Shown piece by piece: positions 31,301 to 40,561 of a stretch of DNA of 64,000 nucleotides. The notes below the pieces were generated by a model that made no database searches, had not been told where the DNA came from, and saw only the letters and a program-made list of their open reading frames with translations. A program made the translations under genes and the position numbers. The stretch comes from Pseudomonas sp. G2-4 (GTDB taxonomy: Bacteria > Pseudomonadota > Gammaproteobacteria > Pseudomonadales > Pseudomonadaceae), in assembly GCF_030064125.1 (NCBI RefSeq), contig NZ_CP125957.1, positions 4,154,001 through 4,218,000 on the forward strand. The letters run 5' to 3'. Position 1 is the stretch's first letter; the number at the start of each line of letters is the position of its first letter.

Positions 31301-34174
31301 TCCTACGCCTTTGACTTCTCGGTCTGGGAACTCTGGGGCGCGCTGCTGCATGGCGGCCGGCTGGTGGTGGTGCCTTACCTGACCTCGCGCAGCCCCGAAG
31401 ACTTCTACCGGCTGCTGGTGGAGACCGGCGTCACCGTACTCAACCAGACGCCAAGCGCCTTCTACGCTTGGATGAAGCAGACCCGCGCCGAACCCCATCG
31501 CCTGCGCTGCATTATCTTCGGCGGCGAGGCCCTCGACGGCGCGGCGCTACGGCCTTGGTTCGAGCGCCCGGACAGCCAGGGCACGCAGTTGGTGAACATG
31601 TACGGCATTACCGAGACTACGGTGCATGTGACCTACCAGCCCATTGATGCCGCCCACTGCCACGCCGGGCTGGCCCCCATCGGCCGGCCGATCCCCGACC
31701 TGCGGCTTTATCTGCTCGATGAGCGGGGCGAACTGGTGCCCCGCGGCGTGGTGGGCGAACTTCACGTCGCCGGGCCGGGCCTGGCCCGAGGCTATCTCAA
31801 CCGTCCGGCGCTGGATGCCGAGCGATTCCTGCCGGCGCGTTTTGCCGGTGGCGAGGGCGAACGCCTCTACAGAACCGGCGACCTGGCGCGTTGGAGCAGC
31901 GACGGCACCCTGTACTACCTGGGACGCAACGACCAGCAGGTCAAGGTGCGCGGCTTCCGCATCGAGTTGGGGGAGATCGAAGCACGCCTCACGGCGCTGG
32001 ACGATGTGCGTTCGGCACTGGTCCTGGCACGCCAGGACGAACCCGGCGATCCGCGGCTGGTCGCCTATCTGCTCGCCGAACCGGGCCGCCAGCTGGAGCC
32101 AGCGTCGCTACGGTTGGCACTGGCCGAACAGTTGCCAGCACACATGGTGCCCGGCGCCTATGTGCAACTGGAACGATGGCCGTTGACCGCCAATGGCAAG
32201 GTCGACCGCGGGGCCTTGCCCGCGCCTGACCGGCAAGCCCTGCAACAGCGCCCCTACGTTGCGCCCCAAGGCGCCACGGAAAGCTTGCTGGCACAACTCT
32301 GGGCACGGTTGCTGGGGGTCGAGCAGGTGGGTCGCGAGGACAATTTCTTTGCCCTCGGCGGACATTCGCTGCTGCTGGTGCAAATGCTCGACGCCCTGCG
32401 CCAACAAGGCCTGGGCGTGTCCGTGGGCGACTTGTTCAATGCCGCGGACCTGGCGGCACTGGCTCGTGAAGTGCTGCCCCTGGATGCCCAGGACGTCGAC
32501 CAGCAGGCTCTACTGTGTATCCGCGCCGGCACGGACCAACGGGCCCCGCTGTTCTTCATCCACGAAGGCACCGGCGAGGCGCTGCCCTACGCTCGCCTGG
32601 CCCGCTACCTGGACCCGGCGCTGGGGATATACGCGGTGCAAGCCGCCGCCGAACTGGAGCAAGGCATCTGCAACGAGACGCTCGCCAGCCGCTACATCGC
32701 GTTGCTGCGCAAGGTCCAACCCCAGGGCCCGTACCACCTCGCCGGCTGGTCGGCGGGCGGCCTGCTGGCCTATGAAATGGCACGCCAACTGCGAGGCGAG
32801 GACTGTCCGGTGGCGTTCGTTGGCCTGATCGACAGCAGCCAGCCGGGCGTACTGCGCGCCGCGCCGGTGACCCTGGACTTAGACGATGACGCGCTGCGCC
32901 AGCAACTGCTCGCTTATCTGATGCAGCAGTGGCGCAATGGGGCTGATCAGGAACCGGGCGACGCCTGGCACGCTGGCCTCGACCTCGATGCGCTGATCAC
33001 CACGGCCCAGGAACGTGGCTGGCTGCCCGGCGGCTTTGACCGCCAGGCGCTGGACCGTCGCGCCCGCCTCAACCTGACCCTGCGCAACGCCATGGTCCGC
33101 TACAGGCCGGCTCCCCTGGGCCTGCCGGTGCACTTGTTCAGCGCCACTTCGCCTGTGCCGGGCTTGTCCAGTCCAAACGGGCTCGGCGCCGACTGGCGGG
33201 ATCTGCTGGGCAGCGATCTGCTAGAGCAACGCATCGAGGGTGATCACTGGTCGATCATGCGTGACCCTGAGCCGTTGCAACACCTGGCCCAGGCGCTGGA
33301 GCAGGCCTTGAGCCAGGTCGAACGGGATGCCGATGAACCGCGCGGCGGCCAGACCTGCTTTGTCTTGCAGACCGGCGCGGCGCAGGCGCCTTGCCTGTTC
33401 ATGATGCCCGGTGCCGGGGCCAACGTCGCCAGCTTCGTGCCACTGATCCAGCAACTGGATGTGCGCTTGAACGTGGTCGGTCTGCAGGCCCGCGGCTCCG
33501 ACGGGCGCTGCGAGCCACACGGGACGGTGCAGGCGGCCGCCAGCGCCTATGTGAAGGAGATCCGCAGACGGCAGCCGGATGGCCCGTATTACCTGCTCGG
33601 CCATTCGTTCGGCGGCTGGCTGGCCTTCGAAGTGGCCCGTCAGCTGCTAGCCGAGGGCGCGCTGGTGGCGCCGGTGGTGCTGCTCGACAGCCGCACGCCC
33701 GGCCCGCGTCTGGCCAGCGACCCACGCCACGCCCTGGCCCGTTACGTCGGCTTGCTGGAGATGGATGCCGGGCGCGACCTGGGCCTGGACATCGACCGCC
33801 TCGCCAGCCTCGAAGTCGACGAGCAATGCGCTCAACTGCTGGCGAGCATGCGAGCGGTCGGGCTGATGCCGGCGCAAGCCCGGGCCGATGCGTTGCGCGG
33901 GCCGCTGCGGGTGTTCCAGGCCAACCTGGCGACGCAGTACCAACCAACACCGCCCTACCCCGGGCCCGTGGTGCTGGTCGAGGCTGGCCAGCGCAGCGCC
34001 GAACCGGACGACCCGGCGCGACGCTGGGAAGCGTTCGCCCCCGACTGCAGGCGGCAAGTGCTCGAGGATTGCAATCACTTGTCGATTCTCAAGTCCCGTG
34101 CGGCGCCGGCCCTCGCCGGTTTGCTGCGGCACCATTGGCCCGCGATTGAGGCGCTGCCGAACCATGACGATTGA
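16361..34174 (+). CDS. Nonribosomal peptide synthetase, modules 4-8 plus tandem TE (predicted Ala-Val-Ala-Pro-Thr)
   Basis: About 5937 residues. GTG 16361 is chosen because it overlaps the previous stop (GTGA) and begins a TubC-like N-terminal docking domain (residues 1-55, VTADQLLALLKHRGVTLSL). Order: dual C4 with HHLLQERGD, A4 DLFNNALTYK (Ala), T; LCL-type C5 with HHIVGDAW, A5 DALWMGGTFK (Val), T; dual C6 with HYLLQEEGD, A6 DLFNNALVYK (Ala-like), T; LCL-type C7 HHIIADGW, A7 DVQFIAHVVK (Pro), T; LCL-type C8 HHLVSDGW, A8 DFWNIGMVHK (Thr), T; then two thioesterases, GWSAGG (about 5383-5660) and GHSFGG (about 5663-5935), each with a later candidate histidine (GDHWS, CNHLS). Tandem TE is typical of Pseudomonas lipopeptide terminal modules and suggests cyclisation or release plus proofreading. 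The approximate A spans are 537-1043, 1597-2100, 2670-3167, 3713-4225 and 4773-5285. The downstream exporter start lies inside the 3' end. Confidence 0.93.
21611..22803 (+). repeat. Intra-operon near-identical repeat, copy 2 (A5 domain)
   Basis: Second copy of the 1193-bp tract at 8613-9805. It spans the A5 core motif YIMYTSGSTG to the T-domain GGHSLLAV. The N-terminal halves of the two A domains outside the tract are clearly diverged, so the similarity reflects recent recombination or gene conversion, not whole-module duplication. Both copies specify the same pocket code. Confidence 0.9.
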
Positions 34175-35510
34175 ACCTTCGCTACGCCCATGGCTGTTTG
34201 CCTGGGGCGCCCAGGTCGCGTCCACCCTGGGCTCGGCCCTGGCGGCGTTCAGCCTGGGGATCTGGTTGCTGCAGCAACACGGCAGCGTCACCGACTACGC
34301 CTGGGTCATCGCCCTGTCAGCCTTGCCCGGACTGGTGCTGGCGCCGCTGGCCGGCTGGTTGGTGGACCGCTGTGAAGCGCGTGCTTTGCTGTTGGGCGTG
34401 GAAGCCTGTGGCGGCGCGGCGGCGCTGGCGCTCTGGTGGCTGTTCGAATCCAACGCCCTGGACCGATGGCAGGTGTACGCCTTCGCCGCTGTGAACTCCA
34501 GCACCCTGGTGGTGCGCATGCTGGTGTGTCAGGCGGCCATCCCGCGACTTCTGCGCAGCCCCCAGGCGATCGGCCGGGCCAATGGCCTGATGCAATTGAT
34601 GGTGGGCTTGCCACAGCTGATCGCCCCTACCCTGGCGGCGGTGCTGCTGGGTAGCGTCGGGGTGGCGGGGGTGCTGTTGCTGGACCTTGGCGCCGTGCTG
34701 TTATGCGCCACCGTCCTTATCTGGATCGGCCTGTTCGTCAGCGCCGTGCGCGGCACCGGCCAGGGCCGCGTCGACTTAGAGGGCGGATCGTCGGTGGTCC
34801 TGGCAGTGCTGCGCGGGCGTCCGGCGCTGTGGGCGTTGCTGGCCTACCTCGGGCTGGAGCACTTGATGCTCGGCCTGGCCTCGGCGCTGTTGTCGCCACT
34901 GGTGCTGGAACGCCACTCGGTGCTGGTGCTGGGCACACTGATGACCTGCGGCGGCCTGGGCATGCTCGGCGGCTCGCTGTGGGTGGTGGCCCGGCCGCCG
35001 GCGCGGCTGATCCGCACTGTATTGCTCGCCGACCTGCTGCTCGGCGCCGCCGTCCTGACCATCGGCGCCAGCGCTTCGCCGGTGGTGCTATATGTGGCCG
35101 CCTTCGTCGCGTTCGGCTGTTTTTCCCTGAGCACCAGCAGCGACCAAAGTTTCTGGCAACGCAGCCTGCCCGCCAACGCCCTCGGCCGGGTCTTGTCGGC
35201 CCGGCAGATGGTTTGCCTGCTGGCAATGCCCATTGGCGCCCTGGGCGCCGGCGCATTGGCCGACGGCTGGGCGATCACATTGATGAGCAAAACCGGAGAG
35301 TGGCAAGCCAGACTGGCGCCGCTGTTGGGAACGGGCAAGGTGGGCGGCCTGAGCCTACTGTTTGCCGCGGCAGGCCTGTTGTATGTGCTGCTGGCCAGCC
35401 TGGGGCTGGCCTTCGGCCCCTTGCGGCACCTGCAGCCAGAGTTGCCGTTATCCGGCGCGAAGCTCGACCAAGGGCCTGGGGCAAGCGGCGCGACAGAGCC
35501 GACTGCTTAG
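34164..35510 (+). CDS. MFS exporter of the NRPS operon (DHA3 / EntS-like)
   Basis: 448 residues starting MTIEPSLRPWLFAWGAQVAS, with about twelve hydrophobic segments and the loop motif GWLVDRCEARALLLGVE. This layout belongs to the MFS_3/DHA3 group that contains EntS-type siderophore exporters and macrolide efflux pumps. The start overlaps the NRPS stop by 11 nt, with GAGG about 12 nt upstream, so translation is coupled. Position and family point to export of the NRPS product and perhaps self-protection. The MacAB/PleABC-type ABC exporters usual for Pseudomonas cyclic lipopeptides are not in this operon. Confidence 0.87.
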   Translation: MTIEPSLRPWLFAWGAQVASTLGSALAAFSLGIWLLQQHGSVTDYAWVIALSALPGLVLAPLAGWLVDRCEARALLLGVEACGGAAALALWWLFESNALDRWQVYAFAAVNSSTLVVRMLVCQAAIPRLLRSPQAIGRANGLMQLMVGLPQLIAPTLAAVLLGSVGVAGVLLLDLGAVLLCATVLIWIGLFVSAVRGTGQGRVDLEGGSSVVLAVLRGRPALWALLAYLGLEHLMLGLASALLSPLVLERHSVLVLGTLMTCGGLGMLGGSLWVVARPPARLIRTVLLADLLLGAAVLTIGASASPVVLYVAAFVAFGCFSLSTSSDQSFWQRSLPANALGRVLSARQMVCLLAMPIGALGAGALADGWAITLMSKTGEWQARLAPLLGTGKVGGLSLLFAAAGLLYVLLASLGLAFGPLRHLQPELPLSGAKLDQGPGASGATEPTA

Positions 35511-35713
35511 AGCCCATTAAAAAGTCAGCAGCCGCAGAACTTCATGGCGCTGCGCTCGGCGCAATAATGGGTGGCTAGGGTGATGATGAAACTCGGAACT
35601 GCCCGGCGGAATGCGTGGAATTGAGCTTATCGAGCAACGTACATTGCACAACCGGCCCCTAACACGCCGCCCCTCGCCATAAAAATCATAACTTTCAAAG
35701 GAATTGGATTGTC

Positions 35714-36091
35714 ATGACCACACTGGATAACGCTTTTCACAAGCTGCATCAGAACGGACTGCTGGTCTTGGCCAATGTGGCCGATGCGGGCGGTGCGCGT
35801 ATCGTCGAACGCTTGGGCGGCAAGGCTGTAGCGACCAGCAGCGTGGCCATTGCCTGGTCCCATGGTTATCAGGATGGCAACAAGCTGCCTCTCGACCTGC
35901 TGAGCACCACCGTCAAATCGATGGTACGAGTGCTCAACGTACCGCTCACGGTGGACATCGAAGGTGGCTACTCGGATGACCTGGAGCGGGTCGGTCAGGT
36001 GATTGACGCCGTCATCGTGGGCGTGGTGCGCTCGGAGCTGTGGCCCGGGCAGACATTGGCCGAGCGAGTAACCATGTCCTCGACCACTTGA
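35714..36091 (+). pseudogene. Truncated isocitrate lyase / PEP mutase-family gene
   Basis: 125 codons. The first hundred residues match the N-terminal quarter to third of the PEP-mutase/isocitrate lyase superfamily: FHKLHQNGLLVLANVADAGG, ATSSVAIAWSHGYQDGN and VDIEGGYSDDLERVGQVIDAVI, where DIEGGY carries a metal-site acid. Family members are normally about 250-290 residues. After DAVI the sequence becomes unrelated (VGVVRSELWPG...). At the same place a truncated gene is readable on the other strand, so the locus is a deletion junction. AAAGGA precedes the ATG, so the fragment may still be translated, but it lacks most of the barrel. Confidence 0.7.
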
Positions 36092-36165
36092 CGATCGGAT
36101 TGGGCCTGCGCCGAAAAGGCAACGGCAGACAGGGCGAGCACTACAAGATTTGACGTCCAGGACAC
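35995..36165 (-). pseudogene. Truncated gene for a secreted protein
   Basis: A 56-codon frame begins at GTG 36165 with a textbook ribosome-binding site (AGGAGG at 36172-36177, 6-nt spacer). It encodes a signal peptide (NLVVLALSAVAFSAQA, cleavage after AQA) and a short mature part (QSDRQVVEDMVTRSANVCPGH). It then crosses into the PEP-mutase fragment read backwards and stops. It is the 5' end of an exported-protein gene whose remainder is missing. It lies just downstream of the LysR gene on the same strand. The identity of the original protein cannot be determined. Confidence 0.5.
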
Positions 36166-36203
36166 GCGAAACCTCCTATGGAAAACATCGGCCCCAACAC
36201 CAT

Positions 36204-37097
36204 TTAAGCGTCGGCTAAAAAACGTGACAACGATTGCGAGAGCGCGTCAAACACCAGCGAAACACGCCGCACCCGCTTCAGGTCGTGGTGCATCGCGATC
36301 CAGATGTCAACCGGGAAGTCCACTTGTTCGGGCAGCACGCGCACCAGATCGTGACGGCGCGCCAGTTGACTTGAGCACACGCCGATACCCAGTCCCGCCC
36401 GCAGCGCTGCGAACTGGGCCAGATGATCGTCGCTGCGAAAGACCACATGTTCTCCGCTACAAAGAAAACCCTGTTGTGCCAAGAACGCCTGCTCAGTCAA
36501 ATTGCGGTCCGGACCGATGACAGGGTATTCGCTCAGTTCATCTGCGCATCGAGGCCGACCTCGGTGCTCGAGCAACCCCGCCGTCGCATACAGGCCCACA
36601 CGCAGGTCACCCACATGGCGAGTGATGATGGAGGCCTCGACGGGACGACGAATGCGTACGGCCACATCCGCTTCCTGCAATGCCAGATCTTCCAGGCGAT
36701 TCGATACGCTCAGTTCGAGCGCTATTTGGGGCTGAGCAGCGCGGATCTCGTGCAGCATCGAAGGCAGTATCTCCACGGCCAGCAACTGATTGCTGGTGAC
36801 CCGTACAATTCCGCCAGACACATTGGCCTGCGCGGATGCCGCACGGGCAAACGCTTCGGCGGCCAATGCCATCGATTGGGCATGGCCAGTCAACTCTCGG
36901 GCGTTGTCCGTGGGCATCAATCCCGCTGGCGAACGGACGAACAGGCTCGTTCCCACGCTGCGTTCCAGCGCGTCGATACGTCGTCTGGCGGTGGCTTGAG
37001 CGATGCCCAGCGCTCGTGCGGCTGCGGACAAGCTTCCCGTTCGAAGAACGGCCAGGAAAACACGCTGGGTTTCCCATTGAAGTTGCGGGAGGTGCAT
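36204..37097 (-). CDS. LysR-family transcriptional regulator
   Basis: 297 residues from ATG 37097 (MHLPQLQWETQRVFLAVLR); the frame is open to 37202 but homology starts here. The winged helix-turn-helix is FLAVLRTGSLSAAARALGIAQATARRRIDALERSVG, followed by the LysR effector domain (GGIVRVTSNQLLAVEILPSML). Length is normal. The genes around it are fragments, and no intact target operon is adjacent, so it may be an orphaned regulator whose target was lost by the neighbouring deletion. It is divergent from the GFA-family gene at 37219. Confidence 0.87.
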   Translation of the reverse strand: MHLPQLQWETQRVFLAVLRTGSLSAAARALGIAQATARRRIDALERSVGTSLFVRSPAGLMPTDNARELTGHAQSMALAAEAFARAASAQANVSGGIVRVTSNQLLAVEILPSMLHEIRAAQPQIALELSVSNRLEDLALQEADVAVRIRRPVEASIITRHVGDLRVGLYATAGLLEHRGRPRCADELSEYPVIGPDRNLTEQAFLAQQGFLCSGEHVVFRSDDHLAQFAALRAGLGIGVCSSQLARRHDLVRVLPEQVDFPVDIWIAMHHDLKRVRRVSLVFDALSQSLSRFLADA

Positions 37098-37218
37098 ACA
37101 TTTCCTATGTGCCGGTAGAAAGGTTTGATCAGTTTTACTGAAGCCGAATCTTGTGCATGCTTTACCGAAGTGATGCGCTGCTTCAAGCGCCCAGTTGTTC
37201 AAATACGAGACTTTACTT

Positions 37219-37662
37219 ATGAAACTTGCCGGTGGTTGCCGTTGCGGCGCCGTATCCTATCGTTCACTCAGCGACCTGCAGGTCGCCATCTATGCTTGTC
37301 ATTGCCAGTCTTGCCAGACCTGGAGCGGCAGCAGCTTCGCGCTGCATGCCATGCTGCCCGGTAACGCGTTTATCCTGGAAGGCCCGACCCTCGAATATAC
37401 CTATGAAGACCAAAGGCAAGTCGCGCATCACTGTCTCTGTGCGACTTGCCATACGCGCATCTATAACACCACTTCGGCCGCGCCTGGTTTTTGGATTCTG
37501 CGCGCAGGCACGCTCGACGACAGCGCATCCTTGAGCCCCGTTGCGCACATCTGGGTCAAGCACAAACAGCCTTGGCTGAACCTGCCCGTCAACATCGCAA
37601 CCTGGCCAGAAAGCCCCACGCCCGAGGCGTTCGCGGCAGCTTTGAACGCGGGGGATCGATGA
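37219..37662 (+). CDS. GFA-family (CENP-V/GFA domain) zinc protein
   Basis: 147 residues. The zinc-binding cysteine pattern of the glutathione-dependent formaldehyde-activating enzyme family is complete: GGCRCGAVSY, CHCQSCQ and CLCATCHTRIYN. The fold is one small beta-tent domain spanning nearly the whole chain. The biochemical role of most family members, including this one, is unproven; the formaldehyde-glutathione name comes from Gfa of Paracoccus. The ATG at 37219 is chosen because the family N-terminus MKLAGGCRCG starts there. It is probably monocistronic; the next frame downstream is a fragment on the other strand. Confidence 0.85.
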   Translation: MKLAGGCRCGAVSYRSLSDLQVAIYACHCQSCQTWSGSSFALHAMLPGNAFILEGPTLEYTYEDQRQVAHHCLCATCHTRIYNTTSAAPGFWILRAGTLDDSASLSPVAHIWVKHKQPWLNLPVNIATWPESPTPEAFAAALNAGDR

Positions 37663-37685
37663 CTGAAATGAGGTATCCAGCCGCC

Positions 37686-37931
37686 TTAGCAAAATGGCTC
37701 AGGTAAACGGGCACCTGCCGAAAGCGCGACCAATGCATTATCCAGGTTTGCCGCGGTGTCCGCTTCTGGGCCGATTGCGGCAATCCGCGTGTCGCCATGA
37801 CTTGAGCCTTGGTCGTGGGGAGGATGATGGCGGTCTATGCCTATCACCTTGGCCCCGGCGCTCGCGAGGTGATACACAGTGGCGGCCCCAATTGCGCCTA
37901 GACCTAGCACCGCAACGTCATATTGCTGCAT
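37686..37931 (-). pseudogene. N-terminal fragment of SolA/DAO-type FAD oxidoreductase
   Basis: 81 codons. The first 50 residues are the FAD-binding start of the monomeric sarcosine / N-methyltryptophan oxidase family: YDVAVLGLGAIGAATVYHLA (GxGxxG dinucleotide motif), VIGIDRHHPPHDQGSSHGDTRI. The family is about 370-390 residues, so over 80 percent is missing. The rest of the frame (AAIGPEADTAANLDNALV...) does not continue the family pattern. It is a clear gene remnant. Confidence 0.75.
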
Positions 37932-38221
37932 CTCATCTTCCTTAGTTTGCCGGCGGTTACACGGAAAATGTGTGCGTCGTTACGTATGCCAAGGCTAACC
38001 AATCCGTTGGCTAAGCTCACGCGTTTTGCCAATTGGCCTGCATAGTTGAGGGGTGTCTGTGGCTTCACGAGGCTGGCTAGATGACTTGGCCGGACGGATA
38101 CATTTCTGCTGGAGTGACAATATTTAATCCGCGCCCTCCTTACATTTAACAAAAACTCTTATTCCTGCAGACGTCCATTGCCTAATCGAACTAACAAATT
38201 AAAGTTCACCTAAGTCTTCAT
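37932..38221. other. Gene-free stretch with low-GC part
   Basis: About 290 bp without a convincing gene. On the minus strand 37973-38062 reads PQTPLNYAGQLAKRVSLANG, which weakly resembles the start of acyl-CoA ligase domains and could be another gene scrap. From about 38100 base composition shifts to AT-rich, as in the membrane-protein gene that follows. Confidence 0.4.
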
Positions 38222-38923
38222 CTACTTCCAGTCAGCCCTAACCTCTAACAACGACCTCAAGAAGGTATAGAGCAAAATTGCGGCGAGAGCGGCGGCGGCT
38301 ATCAGCGTAAGCCAGAGGATGACCAACAGGGTGAATGTGACGCTGTTGTTTAACTCTCGAAAAATGCCGAAGGCGAAAGCTGTGTACCAAGACACACCCG
38401 AAACTGCACCGGATGCGAGAAACAAGGTAGCTCTCCTGCGGGAGACTCCAAAGAGCAGGGGGCGACTCAAGTCGCGTAGTGCTTCTGGCAACACAAACGC
38501 GTGGATGATTATTCCATTGATGGTCAGGACGATCACCACAATGACCTTCGCCCAAAGTTTAGGGTTTTCAAACTTTTCCGGCGACTCCATCGCGTAAAGA
38601 GCAAGGAAACCAAGGCCTGAGAGCCATAAAAGGCATAGTCCAAGGGTGACCTCGTCGCTGATGAAGTGAAAAGTGCGTCCGATTTCAACGGGGAGGCTAC
38701 CCTTACGCATCCAACGCAAAATCCAGAGATCTAGCATCGTCGCCCCGCCGAGACCGAAGCACATACCGAGCAGGTGTATACCTACTAGGAATGTCAGGAC
38801 CTTTAGCTGTGGGAGTGGATCAGGCAATGGAACACTGAGCGGAAGTGTGTCCGCAAGCAAGTTTCCACTGCTCGAGAGCGCAAGTAGGCTGCCGAAAATC
38901 ATGAAAGACGTTCGTAGTTTCAT
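38222..38923 (-). CDS. Uncharacterised integral membrane protein
   Basis: 233 residues, family not recognised. An N-terminal hydrophobic stretch resembles a signal peptide (MIFGSLLALSSSGNLLA). About five membrane segments follow: FLVGIHLLGMCFGLGGATML, LGLCLLWLSGLGFLALYAM, VIVVIVLTINGIIIHAFVL, LFLASGAVSGVSWYTAFAF and TLLVILWLTLIAAAALAAIL. A conserved-looking His in segment 1 and another in IIIHAF could be functional. AAGG precedes the ATG. Codon use and base composition are visibly more AT-rich than the surroundings, suggesting recent acquisition. No operon partner. Confidence 0.7.
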   Translation of the reverse strand: MKLRTSFMIFGSLLALSSSGNLLADTLPLSVPLPDPLPQLKVLTFLVGIHLLGMCFGLGGATMLDLWILRWMRKGSLPVEIGRTFHFISDEVTLGLCLLWLSGLGFLALYAMESPEKFENPKLWAKVIVVIVLTINGIIIHAFVLPEALRDLSRPLLFGVSRRRATLFLASGAVSGVSWYTAFAFGIFRELNNSVTFTLLVILWLTLIAAAALAAILLYTFLRSLLEVRADWK

Positions 38924-39188
38924 TTATGACGACCTTAGACTAGCGTTCTTATTTGAACGCGTGCGCAGTGTGTTGATTGGAGAATAAGGTCCTTGAATTC
39001 TCAACGTTATGGATATAACGTGATTGCCGGGACAGGACGTTAAAGCCTGCTCCCGCAAGTTGCTAATAAAGCGGACGCTATTTGCATAGTTGCTGCAATC
39101 AGGAGGATAAATTTGAAACCAGCCACGGGATAAACGAGGCTGGCGACGATGGCTTCACATCAGCCGGTTGCATGGACGAAGACTCTAC

Positions 39189-40373
39189 TCATGAAGGAAC
39201 CGGTGCTTGAGCATCGATCAAGCTCTGGCTCTTCAGTTCATCCCAAAAGGCTGCCGGAATACCGACCTTCATCGCCTGTACATTGGAAACGATCTGCCCC
39301 GGCGAACGTGCCCCCGGAATGATCGCGGACACTTGCGGATGTGCTGCCGCGAACTGCAGGGCGGCAGTATGAATATCGATGCCATGTCGGCTGGCAACCG
39401 CCATGATTCGCGCGCGCTTTTCCACCGCTCCGGCAGGCAGATCCGGGCTGAAGTTGTATCGGCTGCGCCCCCCCAGAAATCCATCATTCAGTGGTGTTCC
39501 AACCACGGCGCTGGTGCCCTTCCTGCTCAACGCCGGAAAGGTGTTGCGCAACGCATCGCCGTGGTCAAGGAGGGAATACTGGCAGGCAAGCAACACGATG
39601 TCGGGAGTCGGGTCATAACCGGCTACCGCCCGAACCACGGCATTCGGCGTATTGACTCCGAAGCCCCATGCCTTGATGAGACCCTCATCACGCATCTTTT
39701 CAAGCTCGACCATCGCCCCTGTGCGCGCAATTCGATACGCCGCTTCCCAACCGCCTTCCAGTTCGGTGTTATCGGGCGAGATGTCATGGATAAAGACGAT
39801 ATCGATACGTGGCAGCCCTAGACGCTGCAGACTGTCTTCCACGGAGCGACGCGCGCCTGCAGCAGTGTAGTCATATCGGTAGTTGAAGGGCGCCGGCGAC
39901 TTCCAGATAGCATGGTCCGCGCGCTGGCCACCAGCGGCCGTCAATACGCGGCCGACCTTGGTGGACACCACATAGTCGTCTGGATTTTTGCCGCGCAGGA
40001 AGCGGCCTAGACGATATTCACTCAAGCCAAACCCGTAGAACGGCGAGGTGTCGTAAAGCCTTACACCTGCCTCCCAAGCAGCCTGCAGAACCAAGCCCGC
40101 CTGCTCGTCGCTGATCGGCGCAAAGATATTGCCGATCTGCGTCCCGCCCATACCAAAGCGTTGAGGCGTCATGTATCTCATTGTATGCGAGGGTAAATTG
40201 ACGGGCAGGTCTGCACGCACGATCCGTCCTTCGGTACGCATCACGCTTCCAGGCTCCGTCAGCGAAGAGGGCACCGGGGCAGTAGCTACCGAACTTGCGA
40301 TGCTCGATGCTGGCAGCAAAGCGGCTGCAACAGTACCCACTGCCGAATAGGTAAGAAAATCTCGTCTGTCCAT
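39189..40373 (-). CDS. Tat-exported aldo/keto reductase
   Basis: 394 residues. The N-terminus MDRRDFLTYSAVGTVAAALL is a twin-arginine signal (RRDFL plus hydrophobic core, then ASSIASS). The rest is an aldo/keto reductase barrel with all four catalytic residues visible: Asp in LYDTSPFYG, Tyr in the same motif, Lys in STKVGR, and His in VFIHDIS. It is closest in style to D-threo-aldose/fucose dehydrogenase-type AKRs (IDIVFIHDI, GVNTPNAV). Most AKRs are cytoplasmic NADP enzymes, so the Tat signal is unusual and implies export of a folded, cofactor-loaded protein. It is divergent from an AraC-family regulator 188 bp away that probably controls it. AAGGAAAG precedes the ATG. Confidence 0.87.
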   Translation of the reverse strand: MDRRDFLTYSAVGTVAAALLPASSIASSVATAPVPSSLTEPGSVMRTEGRIVRADLPVNLPSHTMRYMTPQRFGMGGTQIGNIFAPISDEQAGLVLQAAWEAGVRLYDTSPFYGFGLSEYRLGRFLRGKNPDDYVVSTKVGRVLTAAGGQRADHAIWKSPAPFNYRYDYTAAGARRSVEDSLQRLGLPRIDIVFIHDISPDNTELEGGWEAAYRIARTGAMVELEKMRDEGLIKAWGFGVNTPNAVVRAVAGYDPTPDIVLLACQYSLLDHGDALRNTFPALSRKGTSAVVGTPLNDGFLGGRSRYNFSPDLPAGAVEKRARIMAVASRHGIDIHTAALQFAAAHPQVSAIIPGARSPGQIVSNVQAMKVGIPAAFWDELKSQSLIDAQAPVPS

Positions 40374-40561
40374 CCAACTTTCCTTTCGCGATCAAGGTTT
40401 CACGGGATCATCGAAGCCGGTACACGTACTAGAAGTTAGAACAATGAGGGTTGGCCGGGTGACCCTAATGCGCCATATTTTCTGCACAATCCTGCCGATG
40501 CTCTTGTGCTGGTCACGCACTCTCAGCAAACTCGAGCATTCCGTAAATTGGGGGGGATGTG
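40374..40561. promoter_or_regulatory. Divergent AKR / AraC promoter region
   Basis: 188 bp between the divergent starts, which must hold both promoters. I cannot identify specific boxes with confidence. The G-run at 40550-40556 just before the AraC start may serve as its weak ribosome-binding site. Confidence 0.4.
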
